Assembly (NCBI GenBank): GCA_001465935.1 | Contig: LNKV01000031.1 | Span: 271,871 to 335,870 of the forward strand | DNA from: Clarireedia homoeocarpa | Taxonomy: Eukaryota; Ascomycota; Leotiomycetes; Helotiales; Rutstroemiaceae | DNA length: 64,000 nt | Reading direction: 5' to 3' | Notes under the pieces: generated by a model | What the model was told of the DNA's origin: nothing | The model's database searches: none | What the model saw: the letters and a program-made list of their open reading frames with translations, nothing else | Program-made: the position numbers and the translations under genes | Part shown: positions 44,881-56,230 of the stretch, piece by piece | Layout: every line of letters begins with the position of its first letter | Numbering within the stretch: the first letter of the stretch is position 1

Positions 44881-45496
44881 GGTGAGTGGTGTGGGACAAA
44901 AATGTTAGATTTTGATGACGGTGTGTGCCTTCGCTTCTGAATAAGTGAAAGTAACTTTCAGACAACTCTTAAGAGTAGCCTCCAGATCAAAGTCAGATGA
45001 TGATAACGTGACTGCAATGATTGCAACTTGATGTGCATAGGTGGTTCAGTCTGTTTGCAGCGCGGTGTAGAGAGTCGCGCTTCTTATGCGATTGATGATG
45101 GCGTTGGATTACCCAAATGCAAATGCCGAGGTGCAACCTGTGCGATTGTGTGTCTCCAACAAAAGAGATATCTTTTTCGTGTTTTTAGTTTGTCCGTCGT
45201 TAGGATACAGTATATATTTCCCTCTCCAGCCGGTCAAAAGACTTTTATGGGACCGGATTACCAGGGGGCGGCACAAGGCGGCCGCTTTTCCGCCACCGCG
45301 CCAGATTTTTCGTCCAGCCTAGAATCCTCAGCTCCTGCGACGTCACCACTTTACATCTCTAATTCTTGCTTGTATAAAATTTTATCTCTCCTTATCAGGC
45401 CCCTTACTCGCGTTTTTACCCATACCACATTCGTTCCATATATACTTGTCAACTTCCATGTCCATCGCTCCTTAGATTTCGAAGCGCGACGGCGCA
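44881..45496. other. Divergent promoter region between the NOSIP-like gene and tafazzin
   Basis: 616 bp between two divergent start codons. Contains a GC-rich block (GGCGGCCGCTTTTCCGCC-like, 45270-45300) and a TATAAAA at about 45374. No gene supported. Confidence 0.5.
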
Positions 45497-46859
45497 ATGT
45501 CGAATCCTTACACGAAATTCCCCACGAACGAGCCTCCTCTTGTGAAACCTAGTTTACCATGGCGCTCCACCTCCGCCTTGATTATGGGCGTTACTGGAGC
45601 CATATCCAGGTGTTTTTATTATAGACTTAATAACATGGAAGTTATCGGGCTGGAAAGATTTAAAGAAACCTTGGATAGGAGGAAAGATCCGGAGAGTCGT
45701 GAAAGAGGGTTGATAACCGGTACGTTGCATCGCACAACAATTCATACAGCATGGCTAACTTGTTTATCCGCTATAGTATCAAACCATGTCAGCGTGTATG
45801 TCAATTGAGTTGCAGGTTGCCTGATCTATTGAATATGTCACTTACGTGTTGATAGTTTGGATGACCCGGTGATGTGGGGAGTCTTACCTCTACGGTATGC
45901 ATTCAATCCTGAGAATCTTAGATGGAGTTTGGGTAGCTATGATATCTGTTTCAAGAATAAGTTAGTATAGCCAGTTCACGCATCATACGTTCCTATACGC
46001 TGACAGATGCTTCTCTAGGATTCTGTCCTCGTTCTTCACGTTTGGTCAAGTCCTACCGACACATAGACATGCATATTCAGAACATGGCGGTTTGTTCCAA
46101 CCCACAATCGCGCAAGCCATTCGCCTCTTATCTAGTCAGCCTTTCTCTACAGATAATTTTGATGCTCCACTCTCCAAGAAGCTCCCGAGAAAAGCGTCAA
46201 TGAAGCTTAGAAGCCCCGATATTAAGGATCCATTCTCTTCCGGTGAACTTACATATTCTACAACCGGAACTGACGTCTTCCCAGCCCCGGCAGCATATTC
46301 ATCTCGAAAACACAGCTGGGTGCACATTTTCCCCGAAGGGCGAGTCCACCAACATCCCAATAGATCGCTTCGTTATTTCAAATGGGGTGTGTCACGACTT
46401 ATCCTCGAGAGCGAGCCAATGCCTGAAATCGTACCAATATTCATCGACGGAAACCAAGACATCATGCATGAGTCTCGCACATTCCCTCGCTTCATACCGC
46501 GCGCCGGAAAGAACGTTCGCATAGCATTCGGGGAGTCAATCGATGGGGAGAAGATCTTCGGAGATCTACGACTTCGATGGCAAAAACTTGTCCGACTACA
46601 AAAGGAGGCGGTGATAAAGAATGGTCTGGACGCGCATATGGAAATGGGGGAATTGACGGAAGGGTTGAAATATGCGCCGGAAGCTGTAGCTCTAAGAAAA
46701 GAAGTTACAAGACGGGTTCGAATGGAGGTACTGAAGGTCAGGCAAAGTCTAGGATACCCAGATGAAGATCCGAAAGAAGGTCTGGTAGAAACCTGGATTG
46801 AAGAGGGGAGAAGTGATGGGAAAAAGAAGAAGGACGGTAGTTGGGTTGGTGATACATAG
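45497..46859 (+). CDS. TAZ1: Tafazzin, cardiolipin-remodelling acyltransferase
   Basis: Four exons: 45497-45719, 45777-45795 (a 19-nt microexon), 45856-45960, 46019-46859; phases close to 395 aa. Spliced together, exons 1-3 give the acyltransferase motif I TVSNHVSVLDDP with the catalytic His-x4-Asp. Further blocks are VMWGVLPLRYAFNPENLRWSLG, split here, FFTFGQVLP, HSWVHIFPEGRVHQHP (motif III FPEG) and EIVPIFIDG (motif IV). The insert between GLFQPTIAQAI and the FPEG block is long and Ser/Pro-rich, as in other filamentous fungi. Tafazzin transfers acyl chains between phospholipids and monolysocardiolipin at the mitochondrial membranes facing the intermembrane space. The N-terminal hydrophobic stretch near residues 27-40 is the expected membrane anchor. 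Confidence 0.94.
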
Positions 46860-47125
46860 AGTTATGGTTACCATTATCAGAATTTCTACTATTAAATCAT
46901 AGGACCACATTGTCAATTTCATGACCGGCTGGACAAGTGCTTCTGCCAATGCAATATGCCTAATATGTAGTGTAACCCCAGAAACTGGAAGACTTTACTG
47001 TTTTGCTCAGCCACGCCCAGCCTTGTTCAACGATTATTGTATACTCATATACCCCGCCAGCAAAAACACTTTTTTCCTGTTTCATCCACTTCCTCTTCTC
47101 GGTTTACCTATGTTAAGTTTCCGCC

Positions 47126-49035
47126 ATGTCTTTCGGCTGGTCTGCCGGAGATATTGCTTGTGCGATTCAAGTAGTATATAACTTGGTACAGGCTCTCGAC
47201 GACGCTTCTGGCGCGGCCAATGATTATCGCGAGGCTGTTCTCTTTCTAAAAACCCTACTTCGCACGATTGAACCTTTAGGATCACTCGCACTTTGGAACA
47301 TATATCCTGACTATGGACGCGACATCAAAGAACAAGTGGATCATATCCAAGAGCCTCTTAAGATCTTCTGCGCGAAGGTAGTGGAATACGAGTCTAGCTT
47401 GGGGGCGACAGCGAAGGCTGGGCGCCATCGACATGTTCCACGGAAAATACAATGGTATATATTCATGTCGAAGAAGGTCTTAAAGTTAAAAGGGAAGATA
47501 GAGTCACATATGCGATTGATTGATACGTTGATGCAACGATTATACTTGTATGTCCTACACTCTAGTCTTTCTATTAGCCTTGTGGTGTTGAACTGACCTC
47601 CTCTAGAGATTTGTGCCTGTCATCTCAACGAGAGCTTCCCGAAACATTTCGTACCATGTTCGAGCGCACCATCCAGCCGAATCTCGCCACAATCATCCGA
47701 GATTGCCAAGCACCTTTGAGCACTACAATGCTTGACAACTACCGCAGATTTGAAGGCGCGATGAAGGATATATTGGATTCCAACAAACTGGAGTATCAGA
47801 AACACATATCTTCAGAGTTTGCAAAGTTGCAGCAACAACAGTTGGTTGATTTGAAGAAGATGCAACAGAACAGTATATCTTCAGTACTTTGCTGTAAAAA
47901 TAGTATCGATCAGTCTATATCCAGTTCCCGACAGCCGTCCAATCAAAATCAACTAGCCATACGCGGTAATCCGACACACCCTCAATCCCACGAAGCTTGT
48001 ACAGAAGCTACAGAGCGTTTATCTCTGCTCGAAGTGTGAGTTGGCTACGCTCAGTCACATTGCTTCTTGCTGACGCTGCCAGTTACTATGTTGTGTGTCT
48101 GTGTATAGGTCGCCTAATGCTCAAAGCCTTACTGTAAGTGACTCGTTGCGAGAGCTACTAGTGTCTGTTTGGTTGATAACATTTAGCTTTGCTTTATCAC
48201 GCAAAACTCAACCGTCGCGACCCCTAATCGCAGGTCTACCGCCCGAGTTCAATATATCTTTTCTAGATGCGATAGGCAGGCCACCACAAGTTCTACCTTT
48301 TGAATTATTCCGTAGCTTACATGTCTGAGTCCGGCTGATTTTTGTATAATAATGTGCACTAACTGTGGTAACTAGATGCTGCAAGCTTTGATAACTGATC
48401 AATTCAGGGACCTTCCAGGATCTGCATGGGTCAAACAAGGTAGGTATCTGGTGACGAACATGGCCAACAATCGCGAGCTAGATGAAACAAGTTGGCGGCT
48501 TACTGTTTCCCCTGGCGCAACGGTTGTGATGTCCATATTTTTGCAAAAGCGTTTTACCGGCCCTGTACTACCAGCCATCGAAACGTGCCCTGCATCTAAT
48601 TGTCCTGGTACCTGGGAAGCATTAAGTATTAGCTCTTGGATTACTTGGTAGGTTCGACAGCGTGATTCAAGATAATAGTCTACCTAATAACCAAAAAGTC
48701 CAGTCTGCAAACGAAGTATCAATAGCTCAGTGGCGAGAAGTCTAAGTTCTAAAGACGAGGAGGCTGCTAAAGAAGTCCGCAATGATCTTCCTGACGACAA
48801 AAACATCGGGATTGGTCCCGTTTTACCTGTGCACGTAAATTCTTCTCATCCTATAAACACTGGGCATAGCATTAGTCCTGAAATCGATGAAGAGGACCTC
48901 GGAGGACTAAAAAGAATTACACAAGTTAGAGAATGGGGAACTTTTTTTCATATATATAATCCACCAAACGCTACCGACTATGAAGAGCAGCATCCCGGTA
49001 TAACCAAAGCTACCCCAGAAATTGTCGTTAGCTAA
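47126..49035 (+). CDS. Fungal_N-type STAND-like N-terminus fused to a ubiquitin-like domain and Cys motif
   Basis: Five exons: 47126-47547, 47607-48035, 48109-48322, 48376-48647, 48699-49035; phases close to 557 aa. The third intron uses a weak GTCTGA donor. Residues 1-140 (MSFGWSAGDIACAIQVVYNLVQALDDASGA start) are of the helical type found at the N-terminus of fungal NLR and ankyrin proteins. A coiled-coil, Gln-rich middle follows (FAKLQQQQLVDLKKMQQ). The third and fourth exons encode a ubiquitin-like domain: FLDAIGRPPQVLPFELFRS, MLQALITDQFRDLPG and VKQGRYLVTN..SWRLTVSPGATVVMSIFL. Cysteines in CPASNCPG and ITCPVCKRS could bind zinc. The C-terminus is acidic and disordered. No NACHT or NB-ARC ATPase is present. 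Probably an adaptor in a self/non-self or stress pathway; this is inference. Confidence 0.75.
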
Positions 49036-49235
49036 TCGGAAATAGAATTCCGGGCTGTGAGCCACAGAGATTTGAGAGCATTTTGGACGATTGGGAGAGT
49101 TTTCGCAATGCTGTGCACCGTGCCTGCTAGAAATACGCGTGGCAGGGGTAGCATAGGAAATTATTATCATATAAGCCCAGTGTATTCCGAAATTAGACAA
49201 TATATTGTTTTTTATGTAGGTCATGGGAATTCAGA

Positions 49236-49682
49236 TTGCTTGTAAGAACACCTTCCAACCTAAGTAATCTCTCTTTCAGTCTAATCACAGTTTATAGTGA
49301 ATTGCATACTTATGGTGGCTTAGCGACTCTCAAATCCAACCTTCCTGACCCATATAATCATGCTATTATTCACACAAGCGACGAAGTGCCACCTCTGTGT
49401 AAGCATATTAGTAAGGATGGCATGATTTTGGAAGAAACTATCCTCAAGGATCCGATCAGAGTTAGGCAAGAAGGTCAGGAAGGTCTCGACCCCAAGATGA
49501 GGATAAACTATACAAAAGTCTACAATGTGGATCACGCTCTTCGAGTCCGTAATATTGGGATGGTCGACCGAGAATCAATTAGAAGCCTGATGCTCAATTC
49601 TCCTATCAAGCTACGCAAATTTTATGTGCCCAGAACGCGGAGCACCACCCACAGGAATCATAGTAGAGAATTCAGGTCGTAA
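49236..49682 (+). CDS. Doubtful ORF of 148 codons, unknown
   Basis: Open frame without an early ATG (it opens at a TTG), so it would need a spliced 5' exon. It encodes mixed, protein-like sequence (SNLPDPYNHAIIHTSDEVPPL, quoted in part; KMRINYTKVYNVDHALRVRN) and a basic end. It may be a 3' exon of an unseen gene or a relic. Confidence 0.25.
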   Translation: MLVRTPSNLSNLSFSLITVYSELHTYGGLATLKSNLPDPYNHAIIHTSDEVPPLCKHISKDGMILEETILKDPIRVRQEGQEGLDPKMRINYTKVYNVDHALRVRNIGMVDRESIRSLMLNSPIKLRKFYVPRTRSTTHRNHSREFRS

Positions 49683-50251
49683 ACGCCCACGGTATCATCT
49701 GGCAGTCAGGTTTGGTGTAGTACAAGGGTCTAGATGTAGTATGAGGAGTTAGTCTGTTACCTTTCTTTCAAAAGAAAAATATCAGTTTTACTCTCTCTTC
49801 GAGGACCTGCGTAGTGAGGAAACTATTTTTTATATCGTTTCGAGCCCCCTTGATGCGATACTTACTTCTTGATCTCCCAAAATATCTCTCTTTACAGATT
49901 TTCTTTAAACAACTAATCCCTAAGTTTCCACTTTGTTCAATTTTTCTTCTTCTACAAAGCCTCAGACCTCGAACACCGCATCCCATTCATTGGGAAACCA
50001 AACCTAGAGCGGAACTATATCCTTTCTTTCATTGCTCGATTAAGCATGTTAGTCTATTCCAATTCTTTCATGTCACTTTGGGTATATATAGTATCTTTCA
50101 GCATATGGTGGTATGATCAGTTTTCCATTCCTTCTTTTCGGTCTTCCATTCTTGTTGATACATACCACTTTCGGTATTTTTCATTCTTGACCAATCAGAC
50201 ATTCTTTTCAGAGTAAACGAGAAAAAAGGGAAAAAGTAACGAAAAAAGAAA
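49683..50251. other. Intergenic and promoter of the small secreted protein gene
   Basis: Pyrimidine-rich. A TATATATAG at about 50083-50091 lies 160 bp before the ATG at 50252, followed by a purine-rich leader (GAAAAAAGGGAAAAAG). Confidence 0.45.
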
Positions 50252-50788
50252 ATGTTCACTACTGTCCGCACCACCTTCCTCCCCTTTCTCCTCATCTTCA
50301 CCTCCCTCGCAACCGCAACCAACACCCTCACATTCCACAACCTCTTCCCAACTCCCCGTCTCCTCCAATTCATCCCCGTTTCCTCCTCCTACGCCATCCC
50401 GCAACGTCTCATCCCCGCCCACTCCACCCTCAGCATCTCCACCCCCCTCTGGAATGGATTCTTCAAAGCCGTCTCACCTGACACCCCCGAGCATGGCCCC
50501 GAGAACTCGATTGTGGGCGAAGTATGCTTTGAGTGCTGGCAAGGAATCACATTCTTCGATGTCAGCGCGATTTGGAATTGTTGCGATAATTCGGGCGTGC
50601 ATTGGATGGGGAGTGTGGATGCTGGTGCGAGGGGAAAGGGCGTAGAGGAGGTATTGAGTCAGGCGAGTGAGAGGGGCGAGGTCAGTGGGTGTAAGACGTT
50701 TCCTTGCGGAGGGGTTTATAATTTGCCGGATGATGAGCAGACGAAAGGTACGAGGTTGGATGAGATCGTTGTGGTCTTGGGGCCGTGA
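50252..50788 (+). CDS. Small secreted Cys-containing protein (thaumatin/BYS1-like candidate)
   Basis: Single exon, 178 aa. It has a classical signal peptide (TTFLPFLLIFTSLATA, cleavage likely after ATA at about residue 22). The mature part begins NTLTFHNLFPTPRLLQFIPV, a beta-strand-rich start like that of BYS1/thaumatin-like small secreted fungal proteins, and includes VGEVCFECWQGITFFDVSAIWNC (quoted in part), with an aromatic ITFFDVSAIWN block. Seven cysteines are present (CFEC, NCC, GCKTFPC), which allows three disulfides. No glycosidase motif. Size, secretion signal and cysteines make it a candidate effector or surface-active protein. Family placement is tentative. Confidence 0.7.
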   Translation: MFTTVRTTFLPFLLIFTSLATATNTLTFHNLFPTPRLLQFIPVSSSYAIPQRLIPAHSTLSISTPLWNGFFKAVSPDTPEHGPENSIVGEVCFECWQGITFFDVSAIWNCCDNSGVHWMGSVDAGARGKGVEEVLSQASERGEVSGCKTFPCGGVYNLPDDEQTKGTRLDEIVVVLGP

Positions 50789-51245
50789 GGGGTATATATA
50801 AGAGGGGTTGAATAGTGGAGATAGATCATCTTGATTCATTGGGAAAGATGCAATGGTCTTTTCTGTTATCTCTCATTCTTTTAGACATTTTGAGTTGGAA
50901 TTATAGATTGGAAATAAATTTATTTCTTGTTGTGATGCTAGATTTGGTATTCAAGTCGTCTGTATATAGATTTCTTTCGCCTAGTGTCTTCAGCTCTTTC
51001 GCTTCTGAAGCCAACGCTATGTATAGAATTTTCAGGAGCGAACATTCACGTGTATGCGAATCTCACTCAAAATTTATGTTGAGATCGTATGATAGTAACG
51101 TTCACCGGCGTGGCCTTGATGCATATGTACGGCAGTGAAATTGTGATATTTGCAAACATTGAGTGTGCGTAATTTAAGATTGCTTCTGCATTCAATTCAT
51201 GTAGAGGATGTTGCTATTACATAAGCTGATAACGAACGTATTCAC
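50789..51245. other. Intergenic between convergent genes, 457 bp
   Basis: Holds the two 3' ends. No coding or repeat signal beyond short frames. Confidence 0.4.
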
Positions 51246-52416
51246 TCACACAGAAGTTTCGTTTCCTCTACTTCTTCCTTCAATAATCCGATTTACAACA
51301 TCCGTCCCTAGATTCTTGACCTTCTGCTCCCACAAATACGTCTGATGATACCCCGTCCACCACGAAGCAACGACCCCTGGCCCCAACGCTAGAACATCCA
51401 TCTCCAAATCTCTTTCCATTTCTTCCCTCCAATCACACCTCCTCGCCATCTCATAACCCAGCGTGCCAACTTCATGCCAGCACGAAACCACCAACTCGAA
51501 ATCCATCTCCTCTCCCAAAAACTCCTTCCATCCCCTTGGGTCCCCAGTTTCGCCTATCCCCCACGAACACACCACATGCTTCACTGTCGACCGCGGTAAA
51601 ATAATCTCGCGCATCGAGTCATGACTATCACGATATATGTTCATCCCTGCATCCCACCATAGAGTGTCACCGAGGCTACGGATCCACCAGCCATGAAACC
51701 TGAGCTCTTTTAGATTGTCCATACTGGACGCAATCACTTTACACGCGGTCTTGAATTCATCTAGCGTCCTCAACGCCCGATTGACACGGAAATGAAGCTC
51801 CGAGGGAAACTCCCAGTCTAGACTTAAGAACTGTATCGTGTTGAGATGGCTCAAGGAGATGGTGCGGGAGAATTGAACGAGGTGTCTGGGCAAATTGAAC
51901 CAGAAATGACTCTTTTCGTATATCAACGCACTGAATTCGTTATATCTAGTATTATTTTGCGATGAGCTCTGGTTTAGTTGGGTTGTATGTTGGATGGAGA
52001 TAGCAAACTCACAACAGCTTGCATGCCCTCAACAACGACAATACCCCGTTGTCTCCTACACTACACGGGGCCTCATCCTTTCTTTCGCAGAACCAATCGA
52101 CACACCTTCTACCAGTGTACATATGCTTATCCGCATGCCATATCAATCCAGACGTCTCTTTCCTCAAATACCGTACTTTCTCTTTTCCAGGGTAAGTACC
52201 AACATGCACGACCCAGCCACCTAAGCTATGGATGAGAATGTCATATATCATAAAACGAACCTCAGTTGGCAAACAGCAAAATCTGGAAGCTAGCTGTCGA
52301 TTGGCTGGATGAGCAGTGACAGGACTGAAATAGAGCCTCCACGTGCTCGGGACATCGAAGACATTTTCTATTTGGTCACCGAATTCTAGTTCTTCGTCGA
52401 CTTCTGCATTGAACAT
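51246..52416 (-). CDS. DUF7730/F-box-like fungal protein
   Basis: Two exons, 52416-52013 and 51945-51246; phases close to 367 aa. After a polar start, residues about 48-60 read FCCLPTEVRFMIYDILIHSL, the LPxEVRxxIYxxLL motif that opens this very large fungal family. The domain continues with LLRACKLLYNEFSALIYEKSHFWFNLP, split by the intron and quoted in part, which matches the conserved L-x-C-x-x-x-x-E-x3-L-Y-x-x-x-x-F element, followed by a leucine-rich helical region (LSHLNTIQFLSLDWEFP, RALRTLDEFKTACKVI). The C-terminus is acidic/aromatic. Function unknown; the opening motif is reminiscent of F-box helix packing. The exon join is well supported by the conserved block that spans it. Confidence 0.78.
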
Positions 52417-53529
52417 TACGGATGCTCAGTTGGGACTAATACAGAGAGAGAGACAGATGTTCGGGTGGCCCGTTTGATAGGTATCTTTATTCTGGGAAGT
52501 AAACATAGGTACGTTAGGAGAATTCGACGTTGTTAGAGAGTGGGGTGGAGGCCGCACTAAGCCAAAAGAGGATAAACAGGTGAGTCTCTACGGGCCCTTA
52601 TAAGGCCAATGCAGGCCCCTGCTCGGGTGCTTGGGAGCCCAGTGGGTTGGGTACTGATTGGCCAAAGGCCCCAGCCTAGGTACTCACACCAAAGTCTAGA
52701 ACCTGAGGAGTATATAACTGATTGTATATCATTTGAAATTGACGTCTAACAGCTTATATTGAACATTTCCATGGTCTGGCCAAGTATTCTCGCAACTCTT
52801 CTCCACATCACTAAAGAAACTATACATGAACAGCACCAGATCAGCGGGAACACACGCTGTGTTCAGAAATCCCCATTGGAAAGGGTCCGCCGCCGACGAT
52901 ATGAGCAGAATGATCCAAGTCTTTCTAAACGACATTTTGCCTGGCTCACAAAAGTTAGACATCACTTCATTCCCCAACGGCACATTGTACATTGGAGAAT
53001 GGGGCGCCAGACAAGAGCGAGTATCCGTGTATGCGGACGATGTGCACGCTTAACCCGACCATGCTGAAAGCCGGCCAAGCGGTGCTTAACCTTAACTTTC
53101 TAATCGATGAAGCTGAAAATATTAATGACGCAGGACGCTGCTATTGATCTGTGGCAAGAGGGAATATATTGGTTGTTTGGAAGGCGGAGTGGCCTTGAAC
53201 TGATGATAATACTGTGGAATTAGAGGAGCGGTATAATGAGGAGTGGCGGTCACATGTCCGGGGAGGATTATATATTAATACGGGCTATTACGGTGATAGG
53301 GTTCCCCTGGGGCCTAAGAGTGGGAAAGTTATGAGCGAGTTTTACTTGGGTATCCTCCGTCGGTGCACCTGTTACCAGTTGAGCTGAACATTGAGGAGGG
53401 ATTGTCCGCGCAATGATGTTATTTGTAGCTTATTACAGACACACAGTTTTATAAATGAAGGGAAAAATTACAGCTTATCTAATATTGTACAACATAAATT
53501 GATATGGATGGTTTATTAAAGAATTCCAT
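52417..53529. other. Spacer with an LTR-like GC-rich segment and a coding relic
   Basis: 1.1 kb. On the minus strand, 52693 to about 52480 begins TGTGAGTACC, has CCAATCAG, TTATAAGGGCCC and AATAAAG in the promoter-to-polyA order of a solo LTR, but its far end and a target duplication were not found. On the plus strand, 52753-53053 encodes FPWSGQVFSQLFSTSLKKLY... NPHWKGSAADDMSRMIQVFLND ... YIGEWGARQERVSVYADDVHA without clean 5' end or known domain, probably a relic exon. Confidence 0.3.
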
Positions 53530-55352
53530 TTAGGGCGTCTCTAACGTATACCTTCGCGACCGAGGCCTCTCTTGCATCTCGCCCACCGGAGGTGACGCAG
53601 GAGGAGGTGAAAGTGAAGCACTAGGCGAATGCACTATATTCAGGCCCTCACTCGGCCTAACGCTTCTCTCAATATCCAAAAACGACGTAAAACTCCCCGT
53701 AAAACTCGGAGCCCGTGAAGGTCGCAGCGCAGGCGTCACATTGCCATTATAAGTCTCCCTGATTTGTGGCAACCTCTGATTCCGATGTTCTTCCCCCGGT
53801 ATCTCAGGAAAGTCGATAGCTTTTCCTGTCTTAAACTCCGAATCGTCGAAGCGCTTTTGGGCTACATTGCCGACGTAATTCCCAACCTTTGTTAAAGCCC
53901 TCGCAACAGTGCGTCTATGCTTGGCTTGGTCGGGTCTTGTGATTATTCTTTCTATCTCGTGCGAGTTTTCTCGGCTATTGCTTGATGGGCTTCGTTCGAT
54001 ATGAACTGCATCCGGGCGCGAAGAATGGATAGATAGAGCGCTATCCCCGTGTACGGGACAATCGCAATGATGGTTTGTGGCACCAGGTTTATCCTCATTC
54101 AAGGCATCTATATCAACTGAGATGAGAATATACAATGACCCAAGCACAGCGAGCGCAGTCCCAGCAATTGGTGCCCATTGACCTAAGAGAGAAGTCAGCG
54201 GGATCCGAATCACGAGAATCCAGTCAACCTACCAATACTTGCAATCGGTTCTGTCTGATACCGGACTTGCATGCTGAAAAAGTTCCTCTCCCCCATGATA
54301 ACGATCGCAAGAACAGCTGCACCAAATACTGGAATTTCGACAGCACTCAAGAACAACCTCACCAGACCATTGACTTCTTTCATCTTCCCAACTGTAGCAT
54401 TATTCGTCCCCGAGATTGTTTGATCTAACGGCTCGTCTTCATTGTTGTCGAACCGACTCTTCCAATTGATTTGCAAAATCTTCATCCACATCGACACCAA
54501 TGATAAAATGGCCGGTATACAACATGCGGCGGCGAGGAGTGTCGCAGTATCGAAAGTAAGCTTGTCAGCGTCGGGGGCGGGAATAACATAAATGTTATTT
54601 GTTGATCCTCTTCGCAATGGTGAGAATGGTCCGTGGTCGACGGAGCAAACCAAACCGCACGTGTTGTTTTCGTAATTGAAGTCTCTGGCCCGAGAAGATA
54701 TTGGGTTACCCAAATCATCGAGAGGGCATGGTGTCGATACCACCCTGAAGAACTCGACCGTTAGGCTGAGAAGACCTTGAAAATGTTAGCAATATACTTC
54801 CCTGTAAAAAAGCGACTCGCTCACCAGCGAAAATGAGCCCAGTCCAGAGAAATATCGTATTCCGACCGGGTGTCTCGAAGTAAGTTTTAGACAACTTTAC
54901 AGTTACCGGAGCGGCCAAGATCCCAATCGAGCAGAGCTGGAAAGCTCCAAAAATATCCATATCAACGGCGCCTAAGCGTTGTTAGAGAGATAAGGATGAA
55001 GTATGTACGATTCAGGGCCTACCATTGACGTGTACAGCTGCTAGTACAATTCCATGAATAGCAGCGACAGCAGGAAAAAGTAATGCAGCTGCTAAGCAAG
55101 CATTTCTCAACCATTCAGCCTTTCTCGCGAAGACGCAAGCTGCTATGAGAACATAGTATCTAAGGAACATGAGAATTAGTACGGACGGTGTGGTGCCCCT
55201 TGAGTGAGAAGATAGAACACTTACAACACACGAGATCCTGGTCCATACTGTCCCGATAACGGAAATGCGCAAACTACATGCAACACAGGGCTGGTAGCAT
55301 TTGCAGTAGCGGTAGAATCCAAAACGGCTCTTGTCAAGGCAATTGCTGGCAT
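53530..55352 (-). CDS. Multi-pass fungal membrane protein of unknown function
   Basis: Five exons: 55352-55225, 55159-55023, 54971-54825, 54775-54233, 54182-53530; phases close to 535 aa. About seven hydrophobic segments follow one another: YYVLIAACVFA, ACLAAALLFPAVAAIHGIVLAAV, MDIFGAFQLCSIGILAAPVTV, NTIFLWTGLIFAGLLSLTV, TATLLAAACCIPAILSLVSMW, LFLSAVEIPVFGAAVLAIVIM and WAPIAGTALAVLGSLYILI. A luminal or extracellular loop contains cysteines (TPCPLDDLGNPI, CGLVCSVDHGPFSPLR) that probably form disulfides. The cytoplasmic C-terminus of about 180 residues is Ser/Pro/Arg-rich and disordered. I recognise this as a recurring, unnamed Pezizomycotina family. A receptor or channel role would be a guess. 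Confidence 0.8.
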
Positions 55353-56133
55353 AACCCCTTTAGATGTCACCGAGTGGCCTGAATCATTTGCTGCTTGAGA
55401 AATTTTTCATTGGGTTGGGCTGAAATATGGCGCATTCAATCCTTGTATTGGAGCGAACCGTGCCGAAGTAATTGACTCGTCGTGGCGGGGACGTTTTGTT
55501 GGTGTTTGACGGCGTGTATGTGGTGTTTATATGGTATTTTCGTGGAATGTAAACTTCTGAGAACAGCAGAGGAGGTTCATAAATCGAATTGGACGGAGAA
55601 AAGGAAGAGGCTCAAGGGTCAAATTGTAGGGCTGGCGGATATGCCTCTTCCCATGATCGAGCTGATCTTACATGCTGGGGTACGGGGAGCGTGTAACAGG
55701 GCACGGAACGGAGTATGGCACGAAACGTGATTGAGGTACATTTTGAGCTGCCTAGATAAGGTGCTTTCGTAAATTAGACAACGTGCAGTGCATTTAAGCC
55801 TCCGGGGGAATCCGACGCAAGGAGAAGGGATTGGAATGATAGAATGATAGAATACGAGCTGTCGCAGGCTCGTAGCGAGGCAAGTGAGGGAGTACGGACA
55901 GGTGACCAAGGCAGATCTGGCCACAAGAGGATTAGACGGGCGCAGCGACAACTCGACACTTGAGGCATGCACGGCATGGCATGCACGGAAGTACGTATAA
56001 CTCGCCATCTATGTACCTTCCGGTACGCCATGGCAGGGCGCAATTGGTGAACACATGTCCACAGTATGCATTAGTCCATGAACCGAGGGGGCTGTGTATT
56101 CCAAGGTTGCCACTAACGTCATGTAAATGTTTC

Positions 56134-56217
56134 TAGAAGACTAGAAGACTAGCCAAGTAGAAGACTAGAAGACTAGAAGACTAGCCAAGTAGAAGACTAG
56201 AAGACTAGACTAGCCAA
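56134..56217 (+). repeat. 10-bp minisatellite with higher-order structure
   Basis: Unit AGAAGACTAG repeated seven or more times, arranged in three blocks that each close with CTAGCCAA (two, three and two-plus units per block). Confidence 0.85.
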
Positions 56218-56230
56218 TTATTATCCCTCC

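Noticed and set aside
45791..45855. Suspected non-canonical intron after the tafazzin microexon
   Set aside because: On re-reading the donor is a normal GTATGT preceded by GT; phase and the HVSVLDD motif are both satisfied.
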